A stretch of 43,312 nucleotides of DNA from a bacterium (GTDB lineage: Bacteria; Bacillota; Clostridia; Lachnospirales; Lachnospiraceae): positions 1 to 43,312 of the forward strand of contig SFRL01000026.1 in NCBI GenBank assembly GCA_004562765.1, written 5' to 3'. The notes beneath the pieces were generated by a model that saw only the letters and a list, made by a program, of their open reading frames with translations, was not told the origin of the DNA and ran no database searches. Below, one piece after another: positions 8,188 through 16,151 of the stretch; position 1 is the first letter of the stretch, and every line of letters begins with the position of its first letter. Position numbers and translations under genes: made by a program.

Positions 8188-9526
8188 TATTACATGCGCA
8201 GAATATTTTAAACAGCATAGAGCCTTTGACAGATGCTTTTTGGAATTGCGAAAAAAGTGGCGTTCTTATGGGAAGGCAGCAGGAAAGATCATTTTGAAGG
8301 ATGCCACAGATGAAGAACGCCGTGCCATCGGAGGGATTGTCGGAAAAAACTTTTTTGACGATCAGATCAGTTTTACATTTGCTGAATTTGAGGCAGGACT
8401 GCAAAAAACGCGGTTTGTGCCGGTTGATATGAAAGAACTGTTGGAATGCTATTTTGGCGAGGCGATGGATACCAATCAGGAGCAGCGCGAAAGAGAACAG
8501 CAGAAAAAGCAAGCATTTCTGGAAGGATTGTGTCAGTATTTTGCCAGGGAGCACAGCGACGCTCCTACCGCGTACCAGTGGATGCGCGCGGTAGCGGAGC
8601 AGGGAAAATACGGCTATCAGCTCATCATCCGTGAATATGCAAAGGATGCTGATCAGGCAGCAGTACTCGTCAAACATATCGGTCTGTCACTGGCGAAGCT
8701 GCAGGTCCGGCAGATGGAACTGCTCACGCGGCGGGGTGAGACAGAGACCGAGCGTCCACTGGCTGTCTTTGCGGCAGAAATATCCGGAAATCCGCATTAT
8801 TTTGACCGGGGGACGACCGCCGGGCAGCTGTTGCTTCATGCACTTTGTTTTTGGCAGGATAGGGAACTGCCGAAGACTTCCCATGAGTGGCGCGAGTCGT
8901 TACTGGATGCAGGGCTTACGCCGGATAACATATCCAGCATGGTGCATGCGTATGGACTGCAGCTGTTGACAGATACAGGCGTTCATCCAGCATACGATGC
9001 ATTTTGCAGGCTGGGAGAGCCATTTGTCATTACATTAGAAAATATGAAGGATATTACCGGAGTTTCTGTGCGCGGAGACAAGGTGTTTATCGTTGAAAAT
9101 GAGATGGTGTTCAGCTATCTTTTGGAGCACGTGAAGGGGAATGACGTGACGGTTCTCTGCACATCCGGGCAGCTGCGCTCTGTGGCGCTGGAACTGATTC
9201 CGTTGATCCTGACAGCAGGTGCAAATATTTACTACAGTGGAGATCTGGATCCGGAGGGCATAGATATTGCTGATCGGCTGTGGCAGAAATACGGAGACGG
9301 AATCAGCATCTGGCGTATGCAATCGGAGGACTACAAGAAAAGTATTTCCGACGAACATATCAGTGATGCGCGGCTGGCAAAGCTGTCGCATATTCAGCAT
9401 CCAACATTGAAAGAGACCGCAACGTGCATACTGGCAAAACAGTATGCGGGCTATCAGGAGAACCTGCTGAAGGAACTTGTGAGAGATGTAAAAGGTCAAA
9501 GCAAAAATACAACAAGCATTGAATAG
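8177..9526 (+). CDS. jetD: Wadjet type I nuclease subunit JetD (DUF2399, Toprim domain)
   Basis: The 449-residue nuclease of the Wadjet system. Its C-terminal third is a Toprim fold like that of topoisomerase VI A subunits: the acidic motif ENE at 307-309 follows a beta strand (KVFIV), and the metal-binding DxD is D356-L-D358 in GDLDPEG. These metal ligands are present, so cleavage activity is expected. The N-terminal part (about 1-200) fits the DNA-binding arm found upstream of DUF2399. In studied systems JetD cuts circular DNA that JetABC has extruded to completion. The ATG at 8177 lies 11 bases inside jetC. No clear hairpin terminator follows; the next promoter starts inside the last codons of this gene. 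Confidence 0.93.
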   Translation: MHNSITCAEYFKQHRAFDRCFLELRKKWRSYGKAAGKIILKDATDEERRAIGGIVGKNFFDDQISFTFAEFEAGLQKTRFVPVDMKELLECYFGEAMDTNQEQREREQQKKQAFLEGLCQYFAREHSDAPTAYQWMRAVAEQGKYGYQLIIREYAKDADQAAVLVKHIGLSLAKLQVRQMELLTRRGETETERPLAVFAAEISGNPHYFDRGTTAGQLLLHALCFWQDRELPKTSHEWRESLLDAGLTPDNISSMVHAYGLQLLTDTGVHPAYDAFCRLGEPFVITLENMKDITGVSVRGDKVFIVENEMVFSYLLEHVKGNDVTVLCTSGQLRSVALELIPLILTAGANIYYSGDLDPEGIDIADRLWQKYGDGISIWRMQSEDYKKSISDEHISDARLAKLSHIQHPTLKETATCILAKQYAGYQENLLKELVRDVKGQSKNTTSIE

Positions 9527-9548
9527 CGCCCCTCATTTGTGCTACAAT
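9519..9548 (+). promoter_or_regulatory. Promoter of the chemoreceptor gene
   Basis: TTGAAT (9519-9524), 18 bases, then TGC-TACAAT with the -10 at 9543-9548. The extended -10 GTGCTACAATA is identical to the one before rpmJ. A second possible -10, TATAAT, lies at 9561-9566. The start near 9555 leaves a leader of about 40 bases containing GAGGAGG. Confidence 0.55.
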
Positions 9549-9594
9549 AATGTAAATATGTATAATTATACCCTGCATACGAGGAGGTACATAT

Positions 9595-11082
9595 ATGGAA
9601 AGAGAACAGCGGGTTTCTGCGCAGCAGAGAGCAAACAAGACGGCGTTGATCTGCTATGGTGTGATGAACTTTATCCTGATCGCGTGCTATTTGCTTGAGG
9701 TTATAAAAAAGAGCCGGACAGTTAACTATTTCATCGTATTTTGCATATTGGCAGTTGTGCCGTGGGTGATCAGTGGACTGATCTATAAAAAGAACAAAAC
9801 ATCAGAACTGATCCAGTATACGATTCCGGCGGGTTTTTGCATATTTTATCTGTTTATTATCTTCACGACAATATCTCCTGTTGCGTATGTTTATGCATTT
9901 ATTATGGCGATTGTTCTGATACCGATGGGCAGTATCAAGGTAACCGGAGTGTATACAGGAGTGGTAGCGCTGGGCAATGTTGTGCAGGTGATTTATCTGG
10001 CAGTGAGTGGTCAACTTATGGCGGCAGATCTGCCAAACATAGAAATACGTGTTGCTTCCACCATTCTTTTTGGTATTTATCTGGTGGTCAGCACAAAAGT
10101 GCTCGTGGCGAATAACATGGATCGTCTGGAGGAGATCGAGTCAGAAAAACAGCGCACAGCTGATCTGATGGAGCAGGTGCTGTCCGCTTCCGAGCAGATT
10201 ACGACAAATATCGGTATGCTTTCGGATAGAATGGGTGTTTTGGAAAACACGACGGGACAGACCATGTCAGCGATGGAAGAAGTGTCGATGGGAACAAATG
10301 AGACTGCAGAGTCCATTCAGATACAGATGCAGAAAACAGAAGAGATTCAAAATACGATCGGGAACGTCGGTGAAGCTGCCGGAATGATAGCGTCCGATCT
10401 TGATGCGGCACGCGCGGAACTGGACGATTCGAAGGCAACGATCCATGCACTGATCGAACAGGTAGATGTCTCGAATCATGCGAATGAAGATATGGCAGAG
10501 GAATTGTCCAAGCTGACTGCATATACGGATCAGATGCAGTCCATCATTGATGTGATCGATAATGTGACTTCGCAGACCAGTCTGCTGTCTTTGAATGCCA
10601 GCATTGAGGCGGCCAGAGCAGGAGAAGCCGGTAAAGGCTTTGCAGTTGTCGCAACGGAGATCTCATCCCTGGCAATGCAGACGCAGCAGGCAACAGAAGA
10701 TATTACTGCGCTGATCAACAACATTTCGGCAGAGCTGGAGGTTGTTGTCCGGGTGATCGAGAATGTTATTTCAAATACAAAGCAACAGAATGAGGCAGCA
10801 AACCACACTGCTCAAAGCTTTGATGCGATCAGCAGGAAGATTGATGAGGTATACGACCAGACGGAGCGCACCATGCGGCTGATGAAGGAACTGGAGCACG
10901 CCAATGCAGCTATCACGCAGGGGATTGAGACGATCTCAGCGGCCACAGAGCAGGTGACGGCACATTCCAATGAGACGCTGTCTATCAGCTCCGAGAACAG
11001 TAAGGTGACCGGAGAGGTCGGAGTCATTATCGGAAAGCTGCATGAAATGGCGCAGGAATTAAGTGGAATGACGGGAGAGTAG
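9595..11082 (+). CDS. Methyl-accepting chemotaxis-type receptor with polytopic membrane domain
   Basis: A 495-residue receptor. The first ~175 residues form about six hydrophobic segments with only short loops, so there is no large external sensor domain; sensing is probably within the membrane. Residues ~190-490 form the cytoplasmic MCP signalling coiled coil. Its hairpin tip is recognisable around 325-360, with LNASIEAARAGE starting at L333 and the following GKGFAVVATEI. This tip normally binds CheA and CheW. No HAMP domain is evident between membrane and coiled coil. No cheA, cheW or flagellar gene lies in the window; the next gene, three bases downstream, is a CheY-like receiver, so the two probably share a transcript. 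GAGGAGG at 9581-9587 gives a good ribosome binding site. Confidence 0.9.
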   Translation: MEREQRVSAQQRANKTALICYGVMNFILIACYLLEVIKKSRTVNYFIVFCILAVVPWVISGLIYKKNKTSELIQYTIPAGFCIFYLFIIFTTISPVAYVYAFIMAIVLIPMGSIKVTGVYTGVVALGNVVQVIYLAVSGQLMAADLPNIEIRVASTILFGIYLVVSTKVLVANNMDRLEEIESEKQRTADLMEQVLSASEQITTNIGMLSDRMGVLENTTGQTMSAMEEVSMGTNETAESIQIQMQKTEEIQNTIGNVGEAAGMIASDLDAARAELDDSKATIHALIEQVDVSNHANEDMAEELSKLTAYTDQMQSIIDVIDNVTSQTSLLSLNASIEAARAGEAGKGFAVVATEISSLAMQTQQATEDITALINNISAELEVVVRVIENVISNTKQQNEAANHTAQSFDAISRKIDEVYDQTERTMRLMKELEHANAAITQGIETISAATEQVTAHSNETLSISSENSKVTGEVGVIIGKLHEMAQELSGMTGE

Positions 11083-11085
11083 TTT

Positions 11086-11457
11086 ATGGGAGACGAAAGA
11101 AAAAAAGTACTGGTTATTGATGACAGCGCAATGATACTGAGTAGTGTCAGTAATATGCTTGGCGGTAAATATAAGGTATATTGTGCTACATCGGGTCCGA
11201 AAGCGATGGACATTATAGAGGTAACCCCACCGGATCTGATCTTTTTGGATTATGCCATGCCGGATTTTAACGGGAAGGATACCTATGAATTTATCAAGCA
11301 GCATCCGGGAATGGAGAATGTGCCGATCATATTTCTGACGGCCATGTCTGATCCGGGTCACGTGAAGGAACTGATCGGATTGAAACCGGCAGGCTATCTG
11401 CTGAAGCCGCCGTCACCCTTCAAAATTCTGGAGGCGGCACAAAAGTATTTGGGTTAA
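11086..11457 (+). CDS. Stand-alone CheY-like response regulator receiver
   Basis: A 123-residue single receiver domain with no output domain. Conserved positions are present: acidic pair D12/D13, phosphoacceptor D55 in FLDYAMP, T85 in FLTA and K107 in LLKPP. It lies three bases after the chemoreceptor stop and 47 bases before the EAL gene, so it may carry a signal between them or to another partner by protein contact. It may serve as a CheY for motility, or as an adaptor for second-messenger signalling; the sequence alone does not decide. Confidence 0.92.
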   Translation: MGDERKKVLVIDDSAMILSSVSNMLGGKYKVYCATSGPKAMDIIEVTPPDLIFLDYAMPDFNGKDTYEFIKQHPGMENVPIIFLTAMSDPGHVKELIGLKPAGYLLKPPSPFKILEAAQKYLG

Positions 11458-11504
11458 CGGTAACTATTTGTACGAACTGGCGATAATACCGTGAGGGGAA
11501 TTGG

Positions 11505-13454
11505 ATGAACTATATTATACATTATGATGTGGCAGCGTTGCTGATCACATTGATAATCATCGCACAATACTATTCAAACAGAAGGATCAGCCTGGGCGTG
11601 CGAAAGGTGTTCGTCGTGATGCTGATGATAGCGGCGGGATCCAATGCACTTGATCTGATCACTGTGTATACGATCGAGCATCCGCAGAGCATACCGCTTT
11701 GGCTGAATTATCTGGTGAACATGGTGTATCTGCTCAGCTTCAACTGCGTTCCGATGTTGTATTATGTTTATGTGCGTGAGGCGATCAGACCGTCTGAGCG
11801 TTGGAGCAGATGGGAATATGTGAAGGCGTTCGGCATGTTTGCTGTGGATGCACTTCTGATTTTTACGACACCGATCACGAAGGGCATTTTCTATTTTGAA
11901 AATGGTCTGTATTATAAGCACGGTTCATGGATGGCTTTTTTGTATGTCAGTGCGTTTTATTACATGGTTTCAGCACTGATACAGACGATCAGATACCAGA
12001 GCAAGCTGACGCGTTCTCAACGGTTTGTCGTTGTTTTCTATTCGGTCGGAACGATCGTCAGCATTGTTTTCCAACTGGTGTGTTCAGGACTTCTCATCGT
12101 GCAGTTTGCAATATCGCTGGCCCTGCTGTTGGTCTATCTGTCGTTGGAAAATCCCGAGGACTTTACCGATGCGCAGATTGGATCATTTAACCGGCTTGCT
12201 TTTTCAGAGACGATCAGCAGTTATCTGAGAACTGAAAAGGATTTTGAGGTCATGGGTGTGCAGATTGGCGGTATCGGTTATCTGCGGAGCGTGATCGGTC
12301 TGACAAATATTAACGGTCTGATGAAAATGATCGCGGATTTTCTGGAGAGCATTTCAGGCAGGAGGCGAAAGGTCTTTTACGTTGAACAGAACCGGTTCAT
12401 GATTTTGGTGGAGGGCAGTGATGCGCACTGGGATATGTTCAGAGAAGTACTGCAAAGACGTTTTCAACGACCGTTTACCTTTGAGGGCACAGATTTCAGT
12501 CTTGATCTTGCAATGACACTGCTTCCCAATAAAGAGCATCAGGGGATTTCGGATGCGGAGGATATTATACGTATGCTGGAGTGTTCTTTGCAGGAAGCAG
12601 AGGAATCCGGTGCCGAGATGATCGTGATTTCCGGAGAACAGCTATTGGAAAAGGGTCGGCGTGAAAGTGAGATTTTGCATATTTTGCGCGAGGCGCTGCG
12701 CTACCAGCGATTTGAAGTGTACTATCAGCCGATCTACAGTGTGAAAAAGAAATGCTACTGTTCGGCAGAGGCGCTGATCCGCCTTCGGGATGAGACGATG
12801 GGCTATATCAGCCCGGAGGAGTTTGTACCGATTGCGGAACGCCATGGTCTGATTATTGAGATGGGGACTTTTGTGTTCCGGGAAGTGTGTAGCTTTATTG
12901 CAAAGAAACGTTTGTGGGAGCGCGGTATCGAATATGTAGATGTGAATCTCTCGGTTGTACAGTGTATGCAGGAAGATCTGCATGAGCGTCTGATCGCCAT
13001 CATGGATGAATTTCACTTGCCGTATCATTGTATTAATCTGGAGATCACGGAGACAGCGGCAGTGCTTTCTTCTGAAAATCTGCGGGGCAATATGACGAAA
13101 CTCATGGAAAAAGGTGTCAATTTTTCACTGGATGACTATGGCACGGGATTTTCAAATACAGCGAGCATTATCGAGTATCCGTTTCATACAATTAAATTGG
13201 ATAAATCCATGCTCTGGTCCGCGACGGATAGCGAGAAGGCGATGTGTGCATTGGAGCATGTGATCGCGATGATCAAGTCCATGCATATGGAGCTGATCTG
13301 CGAGGGTGTGGAGACACAGTCGCAGGCAACCATGCTAGAGCATATGGGATGTGACTATTTCCAGGGCTATTATTTTTCTAAACCGGTGAATGCGGAAGGG
13401 TTTTTGGATCTGCTGGCAAGAGACCGGGCGTATTCATTGCTGGAGGAAGTGTAG
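11505..13454 (+). CDS. Membrane-bound EAL-domain cyclic-di-GMP phosphodiesterase with degenerate GGDEF region
   Basis: A 649-residue protein in three parts. Residues ~5-215 contain about seven hydrophobic segments, a membrane sensor. Residues ~230-380 resemble a GGDEF fold but lack a GGDEF motif, so this part should not make cyclic-di-GMP. Residues ~395-645 are an EAL domain with catalytic features intact: E422-A-L, E513 in LEITE, DDYGTG at 543-548, K564 in IKLDK and E600 in CEGVE. These are the metal and catalytic positions of active EAL phosphodiesterases, so hydrolysis of cyclic-di-GMP is likely. Start ATG with GAGGGG upstream. It follows the MCP and CheY-like genes and touches the next gene, suggesting a single signalling transcript. 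Confidence 0.9.
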   Translation: MNYIIHYDVAALLITLIIIAQYYSNRRISLGVRKVFVVMLMIAAGSNALDLITVYTIEHPQSIPLWLNYLVNMVYLLSFNCVPMLYYVYVREAIRPSERWSRWEYVKAFGMFAVDALLIFTTPITKGIFYFENGLYYKHGSWMAFLYVSAFYYMVSALIQTIRYQSKLTRSQRFVVVFYSVGTIVSIVFQLVCSGLLIVQFAISLALLLVYLSLENPEDFTDAQIGSFNRLAFSETISSYLRTEKDFEVMGVQIGGIGYLRSVIGLTNINGLMKMIADFLESISGRRRKVFYVEQNRFMILVEGSDAHWDMFREVLQRRFQRPFTFEGTDFSLDLAMTLLPNKEHQGISDAEDIIRMLECSLQEAEESGAEMIVISGEQLLEKGRRESEILHILREALRYQRFEVYYQPIYSVKKKCYCSAEALIRLRDETMGYISPEEFVPIAERHGLIIEMGTFVFREVCSFIAKKRLWERGIEYVDVNLSVVQCMQEDLHERLIAIMDEFHLPYHCINLEITETAAVLSSENLRGNMTKLMEKGVNFSLDDYGTGFSNTASIIEYPFHTIKLDKSMLWSATDSEKAMCALEHVIAMIKSMHMELICEGVETQSQATMLEHMGCDYFQGYYFSKPVNAEGFLDLLARDRAYSLLEEV

Positions 13455-13985
13455 ATGCTTGATATTGATGAAAAGAAGGTAGAATATTGGTTGGAGAAAG
13501 CAGAGGGAAGTTCCAGAGGGCAGCGTGCATTCGGACTATTTCAAGAGGGGTACAACTGCTCGCAGGCAGTGGTGCTTGCATTTGCAGATCTGATCGGAAT
13601 GGATGAAAAGGCGCTGGCGCGCATGACATCATCGTTTGGCGGTGGTATGGGACGACTGCGCGAAGTGTGCGGAGCGGTGAGCGGCATGTTTTTTGTGGCA
13701 GGTGCATTGTACGGTTACGAGGCGCCGGGGGCTGCCGGACAGCAGGAAAAGGCAGCGCATTACGCGCGGATACAGGAACTTGCCGGTGAGTATCGTGCGG
13801 TGAATGGATCGATCGTATGTCGTGAACTGCTGGGGCTCGCTACACCCGGAGCAGATCAGCCTACACCTGAGCTTCGCACGGCGGAATACTATAAAAAGAG
13901 ACCGTGCGGTCAACTGGTGATGCTGGCCGCGACCATACTGGAGAGCTATATAGAAGAACATCCGACCGACAGACAGGGTGTCTGA
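13455..13985 (+). CDS. C_GCAxxG_C_C-family putative redox protein
   Basis: A 176-residue cytoplasmic protein of the family named after its spaced cysteines and glycines. Visible signatures are YNCSQAV near the N-terminus, FGGGMGR followed by VCGAVSGM, then VCRELLG and PCGQLV at the C-terminus. The family is thought to be redox active through these cysteines, but no reaction is established. The ATG follows the EAL stop codon directly (TAGATG), using GGAGGAAG inside the upstream gene as ribosome binding site, so the two are translationally adjacent. It converges with the methyltransferase gene, with 42 bases between the ends. Confidence 0.8.
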   Translation: MLDIDEKKVEYWLEKAEGSSRGQRAFGLFQEGYNCSQAVVLAFADLIGMDEKALARMTSSFGGGMGRLREVCGAVSGMFFVAGALYGYEAPGAAGQQEKAAHYARIQELAGEYRAVNGSIVCRELLGLATPGADQPTPELRTAEYYKKRPCGQLVMLAATILESYIEEHPTDRQGV

Positions 13986-14027
13986 AGATCGGATGAAAAT
14001 ATCGGGGTGGTTGAGCGGAACGCGCGA

Positions 14028-14894
14028 TCAGCGCTCCCATCTTCCGCTGGCACCGCAGGGCAGTACCAGTCCGTTTCCGGTGACCGGAAGACCGATCTCA
14101 CCGGCGTTTACCATGCCGCCCCATTTTTTCAGTTCCAGTGACAGCATATATGCAAGTACGGCGGGCTGCAGACCCGTTGTATAACTATTAATAAGAAAGA
14201 ACAGTGGTTCATCGCTCAGCAATTGTGTGCATAATTGAATGAGTGGATGAACCTTTTCTTCTATTTTCCAGATCTCGCCTTTGGGACCTCTTCCGTAGGA
14301 CGGAGGGTCCATAATGATGGCATCGTATGTTTTGCCGCGGCGGATCTCACGCTCTACAAACTTGACGCAGTCATCGACGATCCAGCGGATCGGCGCGTCA
14401 CCCAGACCGGAACTGACCGCATTCTCTTTTGCCCAGGTCACCATGCCTTTGGACGCATCCACATGTGTGACAGATGCGCCGGCAGCAGCGGCCGCGATCG
14501 TGGCACCTCCGGTGTAGGCAAACAGGTTTAAGACCCTGATCGGACGACCTGCGGTGCGGATCTTATCGGAAAACCAGTCCCAGTTGGTCGCCTGTTCCGG
14601 AAAGAGCCCGGTGTGTTTGAAGCTGAAGGGCTTTAAGTTGAAGGTCAGAGCATGTCCTTCCAGCGGATATTCGATCGTCCACTGCTCCGGCAGATCAAAA
14701 AATTCCCAGTTACCACCGCCTTTGGCGCTGCGGTGGTAATGCCCGTTCAACTGTTTCCAGCGCTTGTCCTGCGGGGTGTTCCAGATGACCTGCGGATCCG
14801 GGCGGCGCAGGATATAAGAACCCCATCGCTCCAGCTTCTCACCGTCGCTCGTATCCAGTACCTCGTAGTCATTCCATCTATCTGCAATCCACAT
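14028..14894 (-). CDS. Class I SAM-dependent methyltransferase, COG1092/RlmI-like without PUA domain
   Basis: A 288-residue methyltransferase. The SAM-binding motif I is VLNLFAYTGG with the acidic VDAS after the next strand, and the catalytic-region motif is MDPPSYGRG. This matches the 23S rRNA m5C methyltransferase-like group often annotated only as SAM-dependent methyltransferase; the N-terminal PUA domain of RlmI is absent, so the RNA target is uncertain. The start MWIADRW at 14894 is chosen because a clean promoter at 14963-14935 begins transcription just upstream and AAAGGA lies about ten bases before it. The frame stays open to 15179, but that part runs through the promoter and a palindromic repeat and is not coding. 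Confidence 0.85.
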   Translation of the reverse strand: MWIADRWNDYEVLDTSDGEKLERWGSYILRRPDPQVIWNTPQDKRWKQLNGHYHRSAKGGGNWEFFDLPEQWTIEYPLEGHALTFNLKPFSFKHTGLFPEQATNWDWFSDKIRTAGRPIRVLNLFAYTGGATIAAAAAGASVTHVDASKGMVTWAKENAVSSGLGDAPIRWIVDDCVKFVEREIRRGKTYDAIIMDPPSYGRGPKGEIWKIEEKVHPLIQLCTQLLSDEPLFFLINSYTTGLQPAVLAYMLSLELKKWGGMVNAGEIGLPVTGNGLVLPCGASGRWER

Positions 14895-14934
14895 ATGTGT
14901 AGTTCCTTTCTTGACGATATCTTTTCTTCCTATT

Positions 14935-14963
14935 ATTATATATAGAAGAAATACGTGCGTCAA
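14935..14963 (-). promoter_or_regulatory. Promoter of the methyltransferase gene
   Basis: On the minus strand, TTGACG (14963-14958), exactly 17 bases, then TATAAT (14940-14935). This is close to the vegetative sigma consensus. Transcription would start near 14928, about 34 bases before the ATG at 14894. Confidence 0.75.
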
Positions 14964-15018
14964 ACTGAAATTCATATTTTCGGGTGCTGCATCTTTTGCA
15001 TTCACGACATCTACATCG

Positions 15019-15230
15019 CGTAGGCTACGGGCACCTTGGCGTACCGGCAGAGTTTTGCCAGTCGGTTGTGCACCTCGGTAAATTCGCGCGATTGGCACAG
15101 AGTAAAAGCAAAACCGGCTTTTCTCTGCTGCCATGTTTATGAATAGCGGATTTCTTTCTCCGCGCGTACCCGAACGCACAAACGACCTGTCAAATCCTCT
15201 GCCGATACGCCAAGGTGCCTGTAGCCTGCG
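15019..15230. repeat. Long imperfect palindromic element 1
   Basis: An inverted repeat folding over about 210 bases. The outer arms 15023-15052 and 15197-15226 match over 30 bases with two exceptions, one a G-U wobble on each strand. Pairing continues inward in pieces to a tip hairpin at 15094-15132 (GGCACAGAG...CTCTGCTGCC). The reverse complement of the tip and its flanks is clearly related to element 2 next to it. No protein or known RNA family was recognised. It could be a dispersed palindromic repeat, a miniature mobile element or a structured RNA. Confidence 0.75.
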
Positions 15231-15388
15231 TGACGGTATGTAACAGTTGTTTATGCGACGGGTTCACGCGGAGAAAACATAGATCAGCCAGCGATCAGGC
15301 AGCAGAGCCAAGCAGATTTTGCTTGGACTCTGTGCCGCGCGCGTGATTTACCCGGTAAGCATAACATACTGTCGAATACTGTCACGCA
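15228..15388. repeat. Imperfect palindromic element 2, inverted relative of element 1
   Basis: An inverted repeat of about 160 bases. The outer arms 15230-15256 and 15359-15386 pair at about 21 of 27 positions; a nested stem (CACGCGG around 15265 with the CCGCGCGCGTG region from 15335) leads to a tip hairpin at 15298-15336. Compared with the reverse complement of element 1, the tip keeps GGCAGCAGAG, AAGC, TTTTGCTT and ACTCTGTGCC, while an AA/TT pair of positions becomes CC/GG. Paired changes of this type point to selection on the folded form. Confidence 0.72.
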
Positions 15389-15410
15389 GGAAGCAGGCGC
15401 ATTCGAAATC

Positions 15411-15438
15411 TGGATTGTACAAGAAAAAATACAATCCA
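15411..15438. repeat. Short hairpin upstream of the S10 promoter
   Basis: A perfect 9-bp inverted repeat, TGGATTGTA (15411-15419) and TACAATCCA (15430-15438), with an A-rich 10-base loop. There is no U-tract on the plus strand, so it is not a convincing terminator in that direction. It ends 16 bases before the -35 of the S10 promoter, so an operator or insulating role is possible. Confidence 0.5.
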
Positions 15439-15453
15439 AAACACACATTTCTC

Positions 15454-15482
15454 TTGCATATCCTGAAAAATCCATGTATACT
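15454..15482 (+). promoter_or_regulatory. Promoter of the S10 ribosomal protein operon
   Basis: TTGCAT (15454-15459), 17 bases, TATACT (15477-15482). Transcription would start near 15489, leaving a leader of about 270 bases before rpsJ, unusually long and highly structured. Confidence 0.7.
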
Positions 15483-15488
15483 CTTACT

Positions 15489-15759
15489 TGCTGTGGCATG
15501 ATAGCTATGAAGCGTGAGGTTGCTGCCCTATGTGGCAGGTTTTCCGTGGAGCGAATGTCAAGTTAGGAAACTGGCGACAAGTCACTGTACCAAGCAAAAA
15601 TGTCTACAAAGTGTAGAAACAACGTGTGTAAGGCAAGGTAGTATTAAGGAATCTTCCCGCAAGCGGGCCCCTCCTTAAAACTGAGACACACACGGAGAAG
15701 TGTACAGTCACCGCTTGTCGTACTGAATTTAAAAGTGCGAAAAGGAGGCGACTTTTTTT
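15489..15759 (+). promoter_or_regulatory. Structured 5' leader of the S10 operon
   Basis: A small hairpin CTGCC/GGCAG (15523-15538) comes first. Then a closed domain from 15575 to 15720: the basal helix pairs CGACAAG (15575-15581) with CTTGTCG (15714-15720) and continues as ACTGTAC (15584-15590) with GTACAGT (15702-15708). Inside sit a hairpin CTACA/TGTAG (15604-15616) and a second arm, CGTGTGT (15623-15629) with ACACACG (15688-15694), TTAAGGA (15644-15650) with TCCTTAA (15672-15678), tipped by CCCG/CGGG. S10 operons are often autoregulated by a ribosomal protein binding such leaders; which protein binds here is unknown. AAAGGAGG at 15741-15748 is left outside the domain. Confidence 0.7.
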
Positions 15760-16071
15760 ATGGCAAGTCAAACAATGAGAATCATCTTAAAGGCGTATGA
15801 TCACGAGCTGGTAGATGCATCCGCAAAGAAAATCATCGAGACCGTAAAGAAGAACGGAGCGCAGGTGAGCGGACCCGTACCTCTTCCTACAAAGAAGGAA
15901 GTAGTTACCATCTTACGTGCAGTACACAAGTACAAAGATTCACGTGAGCAGTTCGAGCAGAGAACCCATAAGAGACTCATCGATATCATTGCTCCCACAC
16001 AGAAGACTGTAGATGCATTATCAAGATTAGAGATGCCTGCAGGTGTGAACATCGATATCAAAATGAAGTAG
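15760..16071 (+). CDS. rpsJ: 30S ribosomal protein S10
   Basis: First gene of the ribosomal protein supercluster. 103 residues, the normal size, with the conserved start MRIILKAYDHELVD and the LPTKKEVVTILRAVHKYKDS core. S10 (NusE) sits in the 30S head and also pairs with NusB in transcription antitermination. Read from its own promoter through a long structured leader. It is followed by an 80-base gap with three hairpins before rplC. Confidence 0.98.
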   Translation: MASQTMRIILKAYDHELVDASAKKIIETVKKNGAQVSGPVPLPTKKEVVTILRAVHKYKDSREQFEQRTHKRLIDIIAPTQKTVDALSRLEMPAGVNIDIKMK

Positions 16072-16151
16072 GAAGTCTACCCTGACTTCTAGAATGAACG
16101 CGTGAGCGTTCCGCTGTAGAAACGCGGCAAGGCCGCAACAGGAGGTATAAC

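Noticed and set aside
9561..9566. TATAAT as the -10 of the chemoreceptor promoter
   Set aside because: No good -35 lies at 17 bases; the extended -10 at 9543-9548 with TTGAAT is better, though both may be used.
14895..15179. N-terminal extension of the methyltransferase to a 383-residue protein
   Set aside because: The added part covers a near-consensus promoter and one arm of the palindromic element, and the methyltransferase core begins naturally at MWIADRW with its own ribosome binding site.
15094..15336. CRISPR array
   Set aside because: There are only two related units, in opposite orientation, with no regular spacers and no cas genes.
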